Of a stretch of 64,000 nt of DNA, positions 18,362 to 28,544 are shown one piece after another (the first letter of the stretch is position 1; each line of letters begins with the position of its first letter). The position numbers and the translations under genes are program-made. Origin of the DNA: Chthoniobacterales bacterium (lineage in GTDB: Bacteria; Verrucomicrobiota; Verrucomicrobiia; Chthoniobacterales; UBA10450); assembly GCA_013815325.1 (NCBI GenBank), contig JACDGM010000002.1:28556-92555 (forward strand), in the 5' to 3' direction. The notes beneath the pieces are model-generated. The model saw nothing but the letters and a program-made list of their open reading frames with translations, was not told the origin of the DNA and did not search any database.

Positions 18362-18453
18362 TGCGGGAACGAAACGTCAGCGACGGGGTAGGGGAGTCAA
18401 GTTGCACGGCGCGGCGGGCACTAGCATGGTGCGGACGCAACGCGTTTCCTGCG

Positions 18454-18942
18454 ATGATCATCGAGCAGATTTTCACTTCCCCGGGCCACAATTATTTCGG
18501 CCATTACGGCAAGGCGCCCGACGTTTTCTCGATCCAGGAAACGAGCGAGATCGAGTGTCTCGCGGGCCACGGAATTCGCGGCGACCGCTTCTTCGATTAT
18601 CGCGACGATTACAAAGGGCAAATCACCTTCTTTGCCCGGGAGGTCTTCGACGAACTCGCGCGCGCGCTCAGCCTAACGACGAAATCTCCGGGCGTTTTGC
18701 GCCGCAATGTCATCGTCTCCGGCGTCCAATTGAACAACCTGATTGGCGCTGACTTCGAGGTGCAGGGCGTGCACTTTCATGGGGCCGCGCACTGCAAGCC
18801 GTGCGCCTGGATGGACATCGCCTTCGCCCCCGGGACGGAAGAGTTTCTCGCCGGCCAGGGCGGATTGCGCGCGAGGGTTCTGAGCGACGGCCGGATCAGC
18901 GTGGGCGAGGCGCAGCTAAAAATTCTCGAGGCCGCGGCCTAA
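18454..18942 (+). CDS. MOSC domain-containing protein
   Basis: 163 aa from ATG 18454; ECLAGHGIRGDRFFD, RRNVIVSGVQLNNLIGADFEVQGVHFHGAAHCKPCAWMD. Stop TAA lies inside CCTAACGATG. Confidence 0.88.
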   Translation: MIIEQIFTSPGHNYFGHYGKAPDVFSIQETSEIECLAGHGIRGDRFFDYRDDYKGQITFFAREVFDELARALSLTTKSPGVLRRNVIVSGVQLNNLIGADFEVQGVHFHGAAHCKPCAWMDIAFAPGTEEFLAGQGGLRARVLSDGRISVGEAQLKILEAAA

Positions 18943-18944
18943 CG

Positions 18945-19490
18945 ATGCGCTTCAGCGCGGTGTTGCTGGCGGGCGGGAAGTCAACGCGCATGGGCCGCGA
19001 TAAAGCATTGCTCGAAATCGAGGGCGAGCCGCTCTGGCGCCGGCAGCTCGCGACGTTGCGCCGGTTGTCGCCTGAGCGAATGATAATTTCCGGTCCCCCA
19101 CGCGATGGGTGCATTGCGGTTGAGGATGAAATCGAGGGCGCAGGTCCGCTCGCCGGGGTCGCCGTTGCGCTGCAAAAATGCACTTCGCCCCTCCTCGTTG
19201 TGCTGGCGGTGGATCTGCCGAGGATGACGACAGATTTCTTGCAGTCGCTTCTCGCCCTCTGCCGCGATGGAAAAGGCGCCGTGCCGCGTGGACCCGGATT
19301 CTTTGAGCCGCTCGCGGCGGTTTACCCGGCGGCCTGCGCCGGGCTGGCAGCCGCGGCTTTGCACAGTGCGGATTTTTCAATGGCAAGTTTCGTCCGGGCT
19401 GCGATGGAGCAGAAACTGCTCGTGTCGCGAACGATCCTGCCGTCGGAAGTCTCCCTCTTCACCAACCTCAACACTCCGGCCGATCTGTGA
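18945..19490 (+). CDS. mobA: Molybdenum cofactor guanylyltransferase
   Basis: 182 aa from ATG 18945; FSAVLLAGGKSTRMGRDKALLEIEGEPLW, LVVLAVDLPRM. Confidence 0.9.
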   Translation: MRFSAVLLAGGKSTRMGRDKALLEIEGEPLWRRQLATLRRLSPERMIISGPPRDGCIAVEDEIEGAGPLAGVAVALQKCTSPLLVVLAVDLPRMTTDFLQSLLALCRDGKGAVPRGPGFFEPLAAVYPAACAGLAAAALHSADFSMASFVRAAMEQKLLVSRTILPSEVSLFTNLNTPADL

Positions 19491-20368
19491 ACGCGAATCG
19501 CGAAGCGGCTCGAGACGTTGCCATCGTTAGGTATCGCGAAGGTGCGCTGCGGCCCGCGCAACCCGATGAAGTCGCGGTCGAGGAACCACTCGAAATTCGC
19601 GTGGAAGGCCGCAGCGTTGCGGTCGTAATGCGCACTCCGGGCCACGATCGAGAACTGGCTGCGGGCTTCGCTTTGAGCGAAGGGATCGTGCGCCGGAGAT
19701 CCGATATTTTCGAGATTACTTCCTGCCTAACGACTGCTCCAGCGGGCGGCGACGTCGTCGATATTGCCCTGACCGATCCGGCCAGTTTCGACGCCACTAA
19801 ACTCAGCCGCCATGTCTTCAGCTCGTCCAGCTGCGGCATCTGCGGCAAGGCTACGATCGAGGCGGCGATGCAGCAGTTCCCGCCAATCGGTAGTGCGCCT
19901 CGAATCCGCGCCGAACTTCTTCTCGGGCTGCCGCAGAAATTGGCCGCAGCTCAGGAAACTTTTCAGCGGACCGGCGGGCTGCACGCCTGCGCGTTCTTCA
20001 CTGCGGAGGGCGAGCTGCTGCTCCTGCGCGAGGATGTCGGCCGGCATAATGCGCTCGACAAGTTGATCGGGCACGAGCTGCTCGCGAAGCGCCTCCCGTT
20101 AGGGGACTGCATCCTTCTGCTCAGCGGCCGCGTTTCGTTTGAGATGGCGCAGAAGGCGCTCGCGGCTGGCATCGCGATTATCGCCGCGGTCTCCGCGCCG
20201 ACTAGTCTCGCGGTTGAATTTGCGCGGGCGAACGGTCAAACGCTCGTCGGGTTTCTGCGTGGCGAGACGATGAATGTGTACAGCGGCGCAGAGCGGCTAA
20301 CCGATCATGGTCATGTCTATACGCGAGGTGATGCTGAATTCGGTGCCGGTGATCCAGCGCCCCATTAA
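19487..20368 (+). CDS. fdhD: Formate dehydrogenase accessory sulfurtransferase FdhD
   Basis: 293 aa; SSSCGICGK, TGGLHACAFF, REDVGRHNALDKLIG, GRVSFEMAQKALAAGIAIIAAVSAPTSLAVE. Confidence 0.94.
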   Translation: MNANREAARDVAIVRYREGALRPAQPDEVAVEEPLEIRVEGRSVAVVMRTPGHDRELAAGFALSEGIVRRRSDIFEITSCLTTAPAGGDVVDIALTDPASFDATKLSRHVFSSSSCGICGKATIEAAMQQFPPIGSAPRIRAELLLGLPQKLAAAQETFQRTGGLHACAFFTAEGELLLLREDVGRHNALDKLIGHELLAKRLPLGDCILLLSGRVSFEMAQKALAAGIAIIAAVSAPTSLAVEFARANGQTLVGFLRGETMNVYSGAERLTDHGHVYTRGDAEFGAGDPAPH

Positions 20369-20754
20369 AACACCGGCGCGAGCAACCCCATCGCGAGGAT
20401 GGCGACCCGGGAAGCTCTCGTGGAGAAACAAAGGAGCATGAAAACGAGCAATCGGGATGATCGTTAGGCCTCTGAAAGCAGGATCTGCTGCTGCTCGTGA
20501 AGTTCGCCTAACGTGTGTGGGACGGGATTGAGCAGAAATCGTTTTTGATCGCGCCTGCCTGCTTCTTCACCAAAATCTCGCACCGTGACCGCGCACGAGC
20601 GCTGCGGCGCAATCTCGGGAGCAGCGGCGATACTTCCGTCGCACTCGCCCATCCTACACGTGATCGTCGGCGCCGGGCTTTTCGCCGCTGCGATTCTTCC
20701 GCTCATTGAGATCGCCTCCCAAGCTATGCAAAGAAGTCGTTATGCAGCGAAACG

Positions 20755-22992
20755 TCACTGCCCAAAGCCGGGCGGCGGCGGCACGATGACGCGTCGGTCC
20801 GACGAAGCGAGTGAGAGGATCCACTTGCCGTCGGAAGTGGTCCCAATCAATTCTGCCCGGGTCGAACCGACACGCAAAGTCGGAAGCTTTCGGGCACGCG
20901 GCACGTTCTTCGCGACGCCCGCCTTATTGCGCCTGCTGGTGTGGGCGATTTTCGCTTGCGCCTTGTTGCGCTTTTTGCGGCTGGCCGAAGCAGCGGCGAC
21001 CGATCGATTTGCAGATTTTTTCGGGGCGACTTCCTCAACCAGCTTGGTTTCTTCCGTTTTCGGCTCGGTTGCGGATTGCGCGGCAGAGTCCTCGTCAGCG
21101 ATGGGCGGGGAATTCGCGGCTGTGCCGGTGATCGAGGAAGGTTCGTCCACAAGGAAGTGCGAGGCCGAATCAGAGGATTCAGCTACCGATCCGTCGGATG
21201 TATCTGTTTCTGTCGGGACTGCTGGCGCTTCTTCTTTTGGGAAATTGTTTTGGGAATTCGCCGAAGGCGATGCGGTAACAACCTCCGGACCATCCTCGGG
21301 CGGTGGTGTTTCCGCGCTGGGCTCGGTTGCGGCTTGCGCGGCAGAGTCGTCGCTGGCTACGGGCGGGGGGCTTGCGGCTGCGTAGGCGATCGCGGGAGGT
21401 TGGCCCGCAGGAAAATGCGAAGGTGCATCAGAGGACTCAGCTACCGACCCGTTCGGAGTGTCCCTTTGCGTTGAGCCAGCCGTCGTTTTCTCCTCTGCGA
21501 AACTTTGTTTGGAATTCGTTGACGGCGATGCGGCAGCAACCTTCGGGCCTTCCTCAGGAGGTGCCGGTTCAGCGGCGATTTCGGAGCCCGTCTTCTCCCG
21601 CGCGACGGAGACTGCATGGGTCGCCGCGGCGATCGGTTGCTCCGGTGGGGGCTTCGCCACCGTAGGACTTGTAACTGACATCATGTCGGTTTGCCTTGGT
21701 CTGCGGGCGTTCGTTTCCGCCGTTAGTTGATTAGGCGGAAGTTCCGCGCGAGCAGAATTTGCGGTCAAGACAGGTGATGTCGTTTTAGGTTGTTGTGCCG
21801 ACGCTTTCTTCGCTGGGCGCGCCGGAGAATCTTCAAGTCCGCTCCCAAGCTGACTGACTGCCGGTGTGTTCGCCTGAGCGATGGTTGGAGCATGGAAATA
21901 TTGCGGCATCGCGAGCGCCGCGAACGCTGCGCAAAGGAGCAGGATCGCAGCGGCCGCCAGAGATTTTGTTGGCCACCTTCGAGTGGTACCCGCCTCGGCC
22001 AGCCGCGGCCGGGCGCCCGCTGGTAGTCCGAGCCGGCGATTAAGCGCGCCCCGCCTCTCGACTCGCGCAAGACAGGTTTGCAGATAGGCTGAGAGCGCGA
22101 CCGGATCTTGCGGCCGCTCGTCGGGATTGTGTCGCAACATGCGGCCCAGCAGGTGGCGGACGATCTTGGGCACACCCCGCAGTTTTTCCACATCGGCGGG
22201 CGCCGACGTCGTTCCTTCCTTCATCGGCACCGAAACAGCGGGCCGAGCGCCGGTAAGGAGAAACCACATCGTGCAGCCGAGCGAATAAGTTGCCGAAGGA
22301 AAATCCACCTTCTTTCCACGGAGCTGCTCGGGACTCGCGAAACGCGCCGCGGCGGCAAGACGCGCGTCGCCTTCCCGTGCTTCCGCAAAATCCGTTGGGA
22401 GGCCGAGCCAGTGCAGCACTTTGATGGCGGGCCACTCGCGCAGCGCATTCTCATCCGGCACGAAAACAATATTCGCCGGGCAAAGAGCGCGGTGGGAGAG
22501 ATGATGGAAGCTCGCGGCGCGCAGCGCATCGGCGATTTGCACGGCGACGCGCAGAGCAGCCGCAGCTGGCAAAGGCCCCCGCGCTGCCACCCAGGCCTCG
22601 GCGGTGTGGCCATCGAAATACTCGGTGACGTAAATCAGTTGGCCGTCTTCAATGCCAAAGTCGTAAAGCTTCGGGATGTTGATGTGGCTGATCTGCTTGG
22701 CGGCGGTGGCTTCAGCTTCCAACTGCTCCCAGGCCCCGGGATCTGTCGAACTCCACGGCACCAATTCAATCGCCATTTCCCGTCCCGATTCCAACTCCTG
22801 GCCGCGATACATAGTGGCGGTCGGCGTGCGATGCAGTTCCACCGGCAAACTATTCCAGCCGCGCGAAAGGCGATAGCGATTGAGAAAGATTTTGTTTTCC
22901 ATGGGCAGGGGTTGACGCGCTCCGGCGAGCCGCATTCTGCGCGAAACTCCCGGGCCTTCTGTTTTAGACTTCGTTTTTCGCGACTTGTTCAC
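20755..22992 (-). CDS. Protein-kinase-like (probable pseudokinase) membrane protein with repetitive C-terminal region
   Basis: Kinase fold up to about residue 320 but HRALCPAN replaces HRDLKPxN and AIELVPW replaces VAIK; TM SLAAAAILLLCAAFAALAM; Pro/Ser/Glu repeats after it. Likely true start MENKIF at 22902. Confidence 0.8.
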   Translation of the reverse strand: MNKSRKTKSKTEGPGVSRRMRLAGARQPLPMENKIFLNRYRLSRGWNSLPVELHRTPTATMYRGQELESGREMAIELVPWSSTDPGAWEQLEAEATAAKQISHINIPKLYDFGIEDGQLIYVTEYFDGHTAEAWVAARGPLPAAAALRVAVQIADALRAASFHHLSHRALCPANIVFVPDENALREWPAIKVLHWLGLPTDFAEAREGDARLAAAARFASPEQLRGKKVDFPSATYSLGCTMWFLLTGARPAVSVPMKEGTTSAPADVEKLRGVPKIVRHLLGRMLRHNPDERPQDPVALSAYLQTCLARVERRGALNRRLGLPAGARPRLAEAGTTRRWPTKSLAAAAILLLCAAFAALAMPQYFHAPTIAQANTPAVSQLGSGLEDSPARPAKKASAQQPKTTSPVLTANSARAELPPNQLTAETNARRPRQTDMMSVTSPTVAKPPPEQPIAAATHAVSVAREKTGSEIAAEPAPPEEGPKVAAASPSTNSKQSFAEEKTTAGSTQRDTPNGSVAESSDAPSHFPAGQPPAIAYAAASPPPVASDDSAAQAATEPSAETPPPEDGPEVVTASPSANSQNNFPKEEAPAVPTETDTSDGSVAESSDSASHFLVDEPSSITGTAANSPPIADEDSAAQSATEPKTEETKLVEEVAPKKSANRSVAAASASRKKRNKAQAKIAHTSRRNKAGVAKNVPRARKLPTLRVGSTRAELIGTTSDGKWILSLASSDRRVIVPPPPGFGQ

Positions 22993-23057
22993 GTGTTTTA
23001 CATGCGCAGAAAATCGTCCGGCACCGCGAGCCCGATGCGGCTCGAAAAGTCCGAAGA

Positions 23058-23861
23058 TTATTCGGCCGGATGGATGAAATAGCCGCCCGCGTTTTTGTCG
23101 CTGTCGAGTTTCAGCAGCGCGCGCTTTTGCGCTTCCAGGAGCAGATCGCTGAAGGTTCGGAATCCATACGCGCGTTCGTTGAATCCGGGATGCCGACGCT
23201 TAATCGCCTGCTTTACCCGCGAACCATGGACCGGATAATCCTCACCGCGCTCCGCACGCAGGGCATCGAGCGTGTTGTCCAGCAGGTCGAGCGCTTCTTC
23301 GATCGGCGGCCCCTGATTTTTTTCCTGGGCGGCCTTCGCCGGCACCGAGGGGGCGGTCGCAATGGGACGTTTGCGCGTCGCTCCAGTCCGCACCAAATCG
23401 TCGTAATAAATAAATTCGTCGCAGTTGGTGATAAAGAGATCGGAGGTCGATTTTTTCACACCGATGCCGATGACGGTCTTGTCGTTTTCGCGCAGCTTGC
23501 TCACGAGTGGAGAGAAATCCGAGTCGCCACTGATGATGACGAAGCTATCGACGTGGCTCTTGGTGTAACAAAGGTCGAGCGCATCGACCACCATCCGGAT
23601 GTCGGCGGAGTTCTTGCCCGATTGGCGGACGTGCGGGATCTCGATCAACTCGAAGGCGGCCTCGTGCAGACCACGTTTAAAGGCCTTGTAGCGCTCGAAA
23701 TCACAATAGGCCTTTTTCACCACGATGTGGCCTTTGAGCAGGAGACGTTCGAGGACCTTGCCGATATCGAATGCCGGGAACTGCGCGTCGTGCGCCCCAA
23801 GGGCGATGTTCTCCAGGTCGAGAAAAACCGCCATCGTAGCGTCGGAATCGGATGCGCTCAT
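23058..23861 (-). CDS. NYN domain / OST-HTH (LOTUS) protein, putative RNase
   Basis: 267 aa; AVFLDLENIALG, SADIRMVVDALDL, VIISGDSDFSPLVSKLRENDKTVIGIG; C-terminal LOTUS-like RVKQAIKRRHPGFNERAYGFRTFSDLLLEAQ. Confidence 0.9.
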   Translation of the reverse strand: MSASDSDATMAVFLDLENIALGAHDAQFPAFDIGKVLERLLLKGHIVVKKAYCDFERYKAFKRGLHEAAFELIEIPHVRQSGKNSADIRMVVDALDLCYTKSHVDSFVIISGDSDFSPLVSKLRENDKTVIGIGVKKSTSDLFITNCDEFIYYDDLVRTGATRKRPIATAPSVPAKAAQEKNQGPPIEEALDLLDNTLDALRAERGEDYPVHGSRVKQAIKRRHPGFNERAYGFRTFSDLLLEAQKRALLKLDSDKNAGGYFIHPAE

Positions 23862-24021
23862 AGCTCCGAAGGATAGTAGCGAGATGGCTTGCCCGAGAAA
23901 GCGACAATTGACTCTGACGGTGCTCGAAATTGTTTCTCGCCAATCGACAGCATTATCCTCCTCTCGCTCTCGTGAATGATTGGCCTAACGAGACCGCTCT
24001 TTGTCGTGTGGAGTCTCGAAG

Positions 24022-24461
24022 TCAGCGGCAAATCCTGATTCTGATCGTCGGCGGATTGTTCCTGCTCGCCAGGAGCACGCGCGAAGTTCACGAGAAGCTC
24101 AAGGGCGATGAGAAGAAGGGAAAGCGGCTGGCCGCTCCCTTCCCCCAGCTCCGTTCGATTCAGATCATGCTGCTCAATGTCATCTTCTCGCTCGATTCGG
24201 TCATCACCGCGGTCGGCATGGTCGATCAGATTCCGGTGATGATCGCGGGGTCGTCATCGCCTTCATCGTGATGATGTTTTTTTCGGAGCGATCAGCGCTT
24301 TTATCGAGCGTCATCCGCCGATCAAGGTAATGGCGCTGAGTTTTCTTTTCCTCACCGGCGGGTCTCTCATTGCGGAAGGGGCCGGTTTTCACATCCCGAA
24401 AGGCGGCACGTACTTCGCGATCGGGTGTGCGGTTTTCGTCGAGATGCTCAATCTAAATTGA
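24022..24461 (+). pseudogene. TerC family integral membrane protein remnant (5' truncated, frameshifted)
   Basis: QILILIVGGLFLLARSTREVHEKLKGDE...LRSIQIMLLNVIFSLDSVITAVGMVDQIPVMIA, then VVIAFIVMMFF and GAISAFIERHPPIKVMALSFLFLTGGSLIAEGAGFHIPKGGTYFAIGCAVFVEMLNLN* in other frames; N-terminal part missing. Confidence 0.82.
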
Positions 24462-24593
24462 GAACGTATCGCCTGCGGAAAGTCGGTCGTTGGTTGGCCA
24501 CCTCATCTCTGGCATGTAGGCGAGGTCGCGTCCGCGAAATCGAAAATGTTCGGGCTTTACAGGCCGGCAATTCATCTGCACTCTTCGCTCATT

Positions 24594-24845
24594 ATGACAA
24601 TACTCTGGACTCTAATTATTGGTCTCATCGTCGGGGCGATCGCGAAACTTTTGATGCCGGGGAAAGACCCGGGCGGCTTCATCATCACGATTCTTCTCGG
24701 CATTGCCGGCGCGTTTATCGCGGGCTTTCTTGGCCGTGCCTTGCATTGGTATCGCGAAGGCGAACCGGCAGGCTTTATCGCCTCGGTCATTGGCGCCATC
24801 ATCCTCCTCATCATCTACCGGATGTTTAGGAGTAAAACTGCCTAA
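24594..24845 (+). CDS. GlsB/YeaQ/YmgE family stress-response membrane protein
   Basis: 84 aa from ATG 24594: MTILWTLIIGLIVGAIAKLLMPGKDPGGFIITILLGIAGAFIAGFLG; stop TAA inside CCTAACGA. Confidence 0.9.
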   Translation: MTILWTLIIGLIVGAIAKLLMPGKDPGGFIITILLGIAGAFIAGFLGRALHWYREGEPAGFIASVIGAIILLIIYRMFRSKTA

Positions 24846-25354
24846 CGACCATCGCAACGTGGTGCCGCCCGAAGCGGTAGCAGCCGATGCAGTTTCAGCA
24901 GGACTAGATCTCGCGCCCTTCGCGAGCATCTTGACTCTGTCAGCCCTCCCAAATGCTGCCCGTAGGCACCGGTTCTGAAACAGAACAGGCGATGGCCCGC
25001 GCCGATAGCGTTCCGCCACCGGCGCGAAATCATTATTCGAGCTATTTTGCCGGGCATGATCGCCCGCGCCGCTGCCCGATGTGAAAGGCTGGGTTAGGTC
25101 GGATCGGCGACGAGGGGGAAGATACTTTAAGACAGCTTTTTGTTCGCGTCGACTGGATTTGTTCTGACTGTTGCTCTGAAACCGCCGGCTGGATCACTCA
25201 AGTAAGTCTTCCAGTCGCTGCCGCCGAAGCGCCCGTATTCGCGTAAGCGAGCCTTTGGGCCCTTACCACCAAGATCTTTCAACCGATATTACTTTTACCC
25301 CCTGCAGGGTAGCGACTGGGGTTGGAGTCGGCGTGGAAAAGTGAGGGCGAAATT

Positions 25355-27094
25355 TCAGTTTCTTGGAACGCGAAACACGTTCGGCTGCAATTCCGTTGTG
25401 ATCGGGGTATTGCGTCGGATGATGTTCGCGAGCGTTGTCGCCTCGAGAGATTGTACCGTTGCCGCATCGAGATACGATTGGTACCAGAACCGGTCGCCGT
25501 CGCGAAGACGTTCGAATTGATCTTTGAGTATGGTGAAGATTGTTTCGCCAACCATCTTGCCGGTCATGTGCTTTTCCGCCAGCGCACCCACCCAAATATC
25601 GATGTCGTCCGGCGTAGCGTAGGCGGAAGCCAGTTTGGCCTGCAAGCTCGTATCGCGCGTTATTTGTCTAAAGCTCGTAATGGGCGCCAGACCATAAGCG
25701 ATACGGACCTGATTATAGCGGGGCAGCCCGTGATCGCGCCCGCGTTGCATGTTGAGTGCTGCCAAGTCAAAGCCGCTAGCAGGACCGAAAAGGAAATTTC
25801 GCATCTCATCTACGATAAAGGCGTCGACCTGCTGTGCCGGCTGCTTGGCCAATCCACGCAGATAGGGCTCAATGCCAGGTCCCGTGATAGTGGACGGGCT
25901 GAAATGCGTATCGTGCAGATTAAGGTCGCCAATGGATACGCCATTCGCATCAAATCGGAGCAGTTGTTCCGATAGCATGGTATGCCCCACCCGGAATGCC
26001 GCCGTCGAAAACTCGTTTGCGATACCGGGATCAACATCTGGATTGTATCCAGCGTAGGGAGTGAGCGCATTCGCGCCGAGCAGAAGAGGAATAAAGTCGC
26101 GATACGTGATGACCTCAATTTCCGCGCCAACCATCGCGCGCGCCCGGAAGTAAATCCCATCATCATCCAGAGTCGGGTCGGCATTTTTGAAGCTATCGGC
26201 CCAGAAATTGTGTTCGCGCATGAACAGCGTTTGAAGAACCGTAAGCCCCGTGGTTTCATTAGCCCGGACGTCGCCTGTCAGGAAAAAGGCGGACGTGGTG
26301 TCCGGCTGGTTGTCGAAGCCGTTTAAATTGAAAGGCAGCAGGTTGTTGGCGCTGCTTTTTAATTTGCCGCTGCCATCGAGCATTCGTAGCTCCTGCGCGC
26401 GTGCTTCGTCCGACCCGTAAACCTGAGACGCGTCGATATAGGCCGTGTTTACGTTAACCTGTTGCCGCACGTTATTCACAAGCACGAAAAGTGACCGCTT
26501 AAAGCCAAGGCTCTTGGTGCCGGTGCCGGTGGGATCGAAGACGGGATCGCCTAGCGGCACAGGGATGACAAAGTTTTGGGCGGGAGTGGCCACAGGCGTA
26601 AGACTCATGTCGTGGTCGAGGAATTGGCCCCACTGCCACAGATAATCGGAAGCGTTTTTCGTGTTGGGAATCGGTGCTGCCTGTGCGACCACAAGATTGC
26701 TGATCTCGCGCGGGCTTTTCTGACCCACGCCACCTGGCGTGCCAACTCCGTCAGCGTAACCGACCGGGCTAATGCGCAAAAGAGGGATATCAGCGGCGCC
26801 GCGCAGCAGGTCGGTCTCGTTGTTGCCCGACCCATCGATCGAACGAAATTCACTCGGAAATACTGCCGGCCCGTTAAAAAACGGGAAGAGCGTAGATCGT
26901 TCTGAATGCCTCAACTCAGATAGCCCCATTGCCGTATGAAAGGCGTCAAAGGCTGCGGCTGACTGGGGGGTTACCCCGAGGTTGTCGTCGGCTCGTAATG
27001 GAGGGTGGAAGGGTTCCTGCGCAGCGACCGGGGCGGAGGCACAAACACAGAAGAGGAGGGAACAAGTGAGATGTATTTTGATGGGGATTTTCAT
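25355..27094 (-). CDS. Animal-type heme peroxidase family protein, exported
   Basis: 579 aa; WGQFLDHDMSLTP, TVLQTLFMREHNFWAD, MVGAEIEVITYRDFIPLLLG, FRVGHTMLSEQLLR, LNMQRGRDHGLPRYNQVRIAYGL. Confidence 0.93.
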   Translation of the reverse strand: MKIPIKIHLTCSLLFCVCASAPVAAQEPFHPPLRADDNLGVTPQSAAAFDAFHTAMGLSELRHSERSTLFPFFNGPAVFPSEFRSIDGSGNNETDLLRGAADIPLLRISPVGYADGVGTPGGVGQKSPREISNLVVAQAAPIPNTKNASDYLWQWGQFLDHDMSLTPVATPAQNFVIPVPLGDPVFDPTGTGTKSLGFKRSLFVLVNNVRQQVNVNTAYIDASQVYGSDEARAQELRMLDGSGKLKSSANNLLPFNLNGFDNQPDTTSAFFLTGDVRANETTGLTVLQTLFMREHNFWADSFKNADPTLDDDGIYFRARAMVGAEIEVITYRDFIPLLLGANALTPYAGYNPDVDPGIANEFSTAAFRVGHTMLSEQLLRFDANGVSIGDLNLHDTHFSPSTITGPGIEPYLRGLAKQPAQQVDAFIVDEMRNFLFGPASGFDLAALNMQRGRDHGLPRYNQVRIAYGLAPITSFRQITRDTSLQAKLASAYATPDDIDIWVGALAEKHMTGKMVGETIFTILKDQFERLRDGDRFWYQSYLDAATVQSLEATTLANIIRRNTPITTELQPNVFRVPRN

Positions 27095-27252
27095 GGGGTT
27101 TTCAGTTGAGCGTCTCTGATCGCGAACAAGCTGGTCAATAAGATTCTAGCCCTGTCGATTCATGAGGATTTTCCCTAGAGACGGGCTGTCCAATTTCGGT
27201 CGAATTTGGCGCGCCATCTGCTGCCATTAACAGCGGTCTTACAAAATCGCAG

Positions 27253-28260
27253 ATGAAACAACCGCCTCTAACAACACAGATTCTCCGAACTTTGATCGTA
27301 GCCGCTCTCCTAAGCGTGACGTCGCTTGCCTTAGCAAAGCCTTTCCCAGCAGGCATTATCCGACTCTTCAGCACAGGTGTGGCGAAGCCGGCTAACAGCC
27401 CGTCGTGGTTCAACGCCAACCTGGACGGCATGCGCCTCAGACCGGCCTGGCGCGATGTGCAGACGGGACCCGAAACTTATGACTGGAGTGCGATTGACAC
27501 GATCCTGGGTTTGGGCGCCCAGTACGGCAAGACGATCGGGTTGTCGGTTGGGGCTGGAGTGAATTCTCCGCAATGGTTGTACGATGCTGGCGCGATCAAA
27601 TATAGCTTGCAGGACCGCTCCGATCTCTCCATGCCGATCCCGTGGGACCCTACTTTTCAAACGAACTGGCTCGCGTTCATTCGCACAATGGGTGCCCGCT
27701 ACGATGGGAACCCAGCCCTCGGGTATGTTGTGATTTCTGGACTAGGACAAAACGTTGAGACGTATCTCTCCAAAACTGTCGCGGACGACGCTGCGCTGAC
27801 TGCGATGGGCGGAACGACTGCTTGGGTGGCCGCGGCCGAGGAAATTATCTCCACGTACGCGGAGGCATTCCCGACCACACCATTCTTTATCACCGCCGCA
27901 CGACCATTTACCCCTGTCGAGGCAATATCAGCTTTGCAGCAGGTGATCGATTGGGGAGTAGCTACTTATCCAGGGAGATTTGGGATAATGAATGCAACAT
28001 TGAACGCACACTCCTCGACAGGTTACTATCCGAATTTGGCTCTTTATACCTATAGAGGTACTCAGCCAGTGGGGCTCCAAATGCTGTGCTCGTCTATCTC
28101 GGACCCCGTTCGGCTTGGTGGCACACTGAATCTAGCTCTACTGCAGGGTGTAGGATTGGGCGCCGAGTTTGTTGAGGTGTACCAAAACGACGCTGATTCA
28201 CCAGGCAACCAGACTGTTCTGGCGGGTAATGGGGCTGCGCTGGAGGCAAATCTCCCTTAG
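27253..28260 (+). CDS. Exported glycoside-hydrolase-like (TIM barrel) protein
   Basis: 335 aa, signal peptide; MRLRPAWRDVQTGPETYDWSAIDTIL and GYVVISGL pattern of beta-galactosidase-like barrels. Family not determined. Confidence 0.6.
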   Translation: MKQPPLTTQILRTLIVAALLSVTSLALAKPFPAGIIRLFSTGVAKPANSPSWFNANLDGMRLRPAWRDVQTGPETYDWSAIDTILGLGAQYGKTIGLSVGAGVNSPQWLYDAGAIKYSLQDRSDLSMPIPWDPTFQTNWLAFIRTMGARYDGNPALGYVVISGLGQNVETYLSKTVADDAALTAMGGTTAWVAAAEEIISTYAEAFPTTPFFITAARPFTPVEAISALQQVIDWGVATYPGRFGIMNATLNAHSSTGYYPNLALYTYRGTQPVGLQMLCSSISDPVRLGGTLNLALLQGVGLGAEFVEVYQNDADSPGNQTVLAGNGAALEANLP

Positions 28261-28544
28261 TGAGCGCCTTTTGCTCGTTAGTCGTATTGTTGACGGCTGG
28301 TCGAACTGCTGGAGAGCGCACCCTGACCGCTAGCGGTGGGAAGAGAGGGAGACTGGAGGCAAGAGCCTTCGCGTCTTGGCCCACTCATCCTTGATGCGTT
28401 TCTGCGGCTCGATCCCAGCCGACCGCTTGCGCCGACACTGTGTGAGCGTTGTTGCCCATACTCCAACGCGCCTCTTGAGCAATTTCGCCAGAACACTTAC
28501 GGCGCAGGCCCGCGGTGACGAGCTTGTTAAGGTCCCGGCGGCCA

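Noticed and set aside
20464-20706. 80-aa minus ORF ending in a motif stop
   Set aside because: Could be a small protein, but no domain, signal or start-site support.
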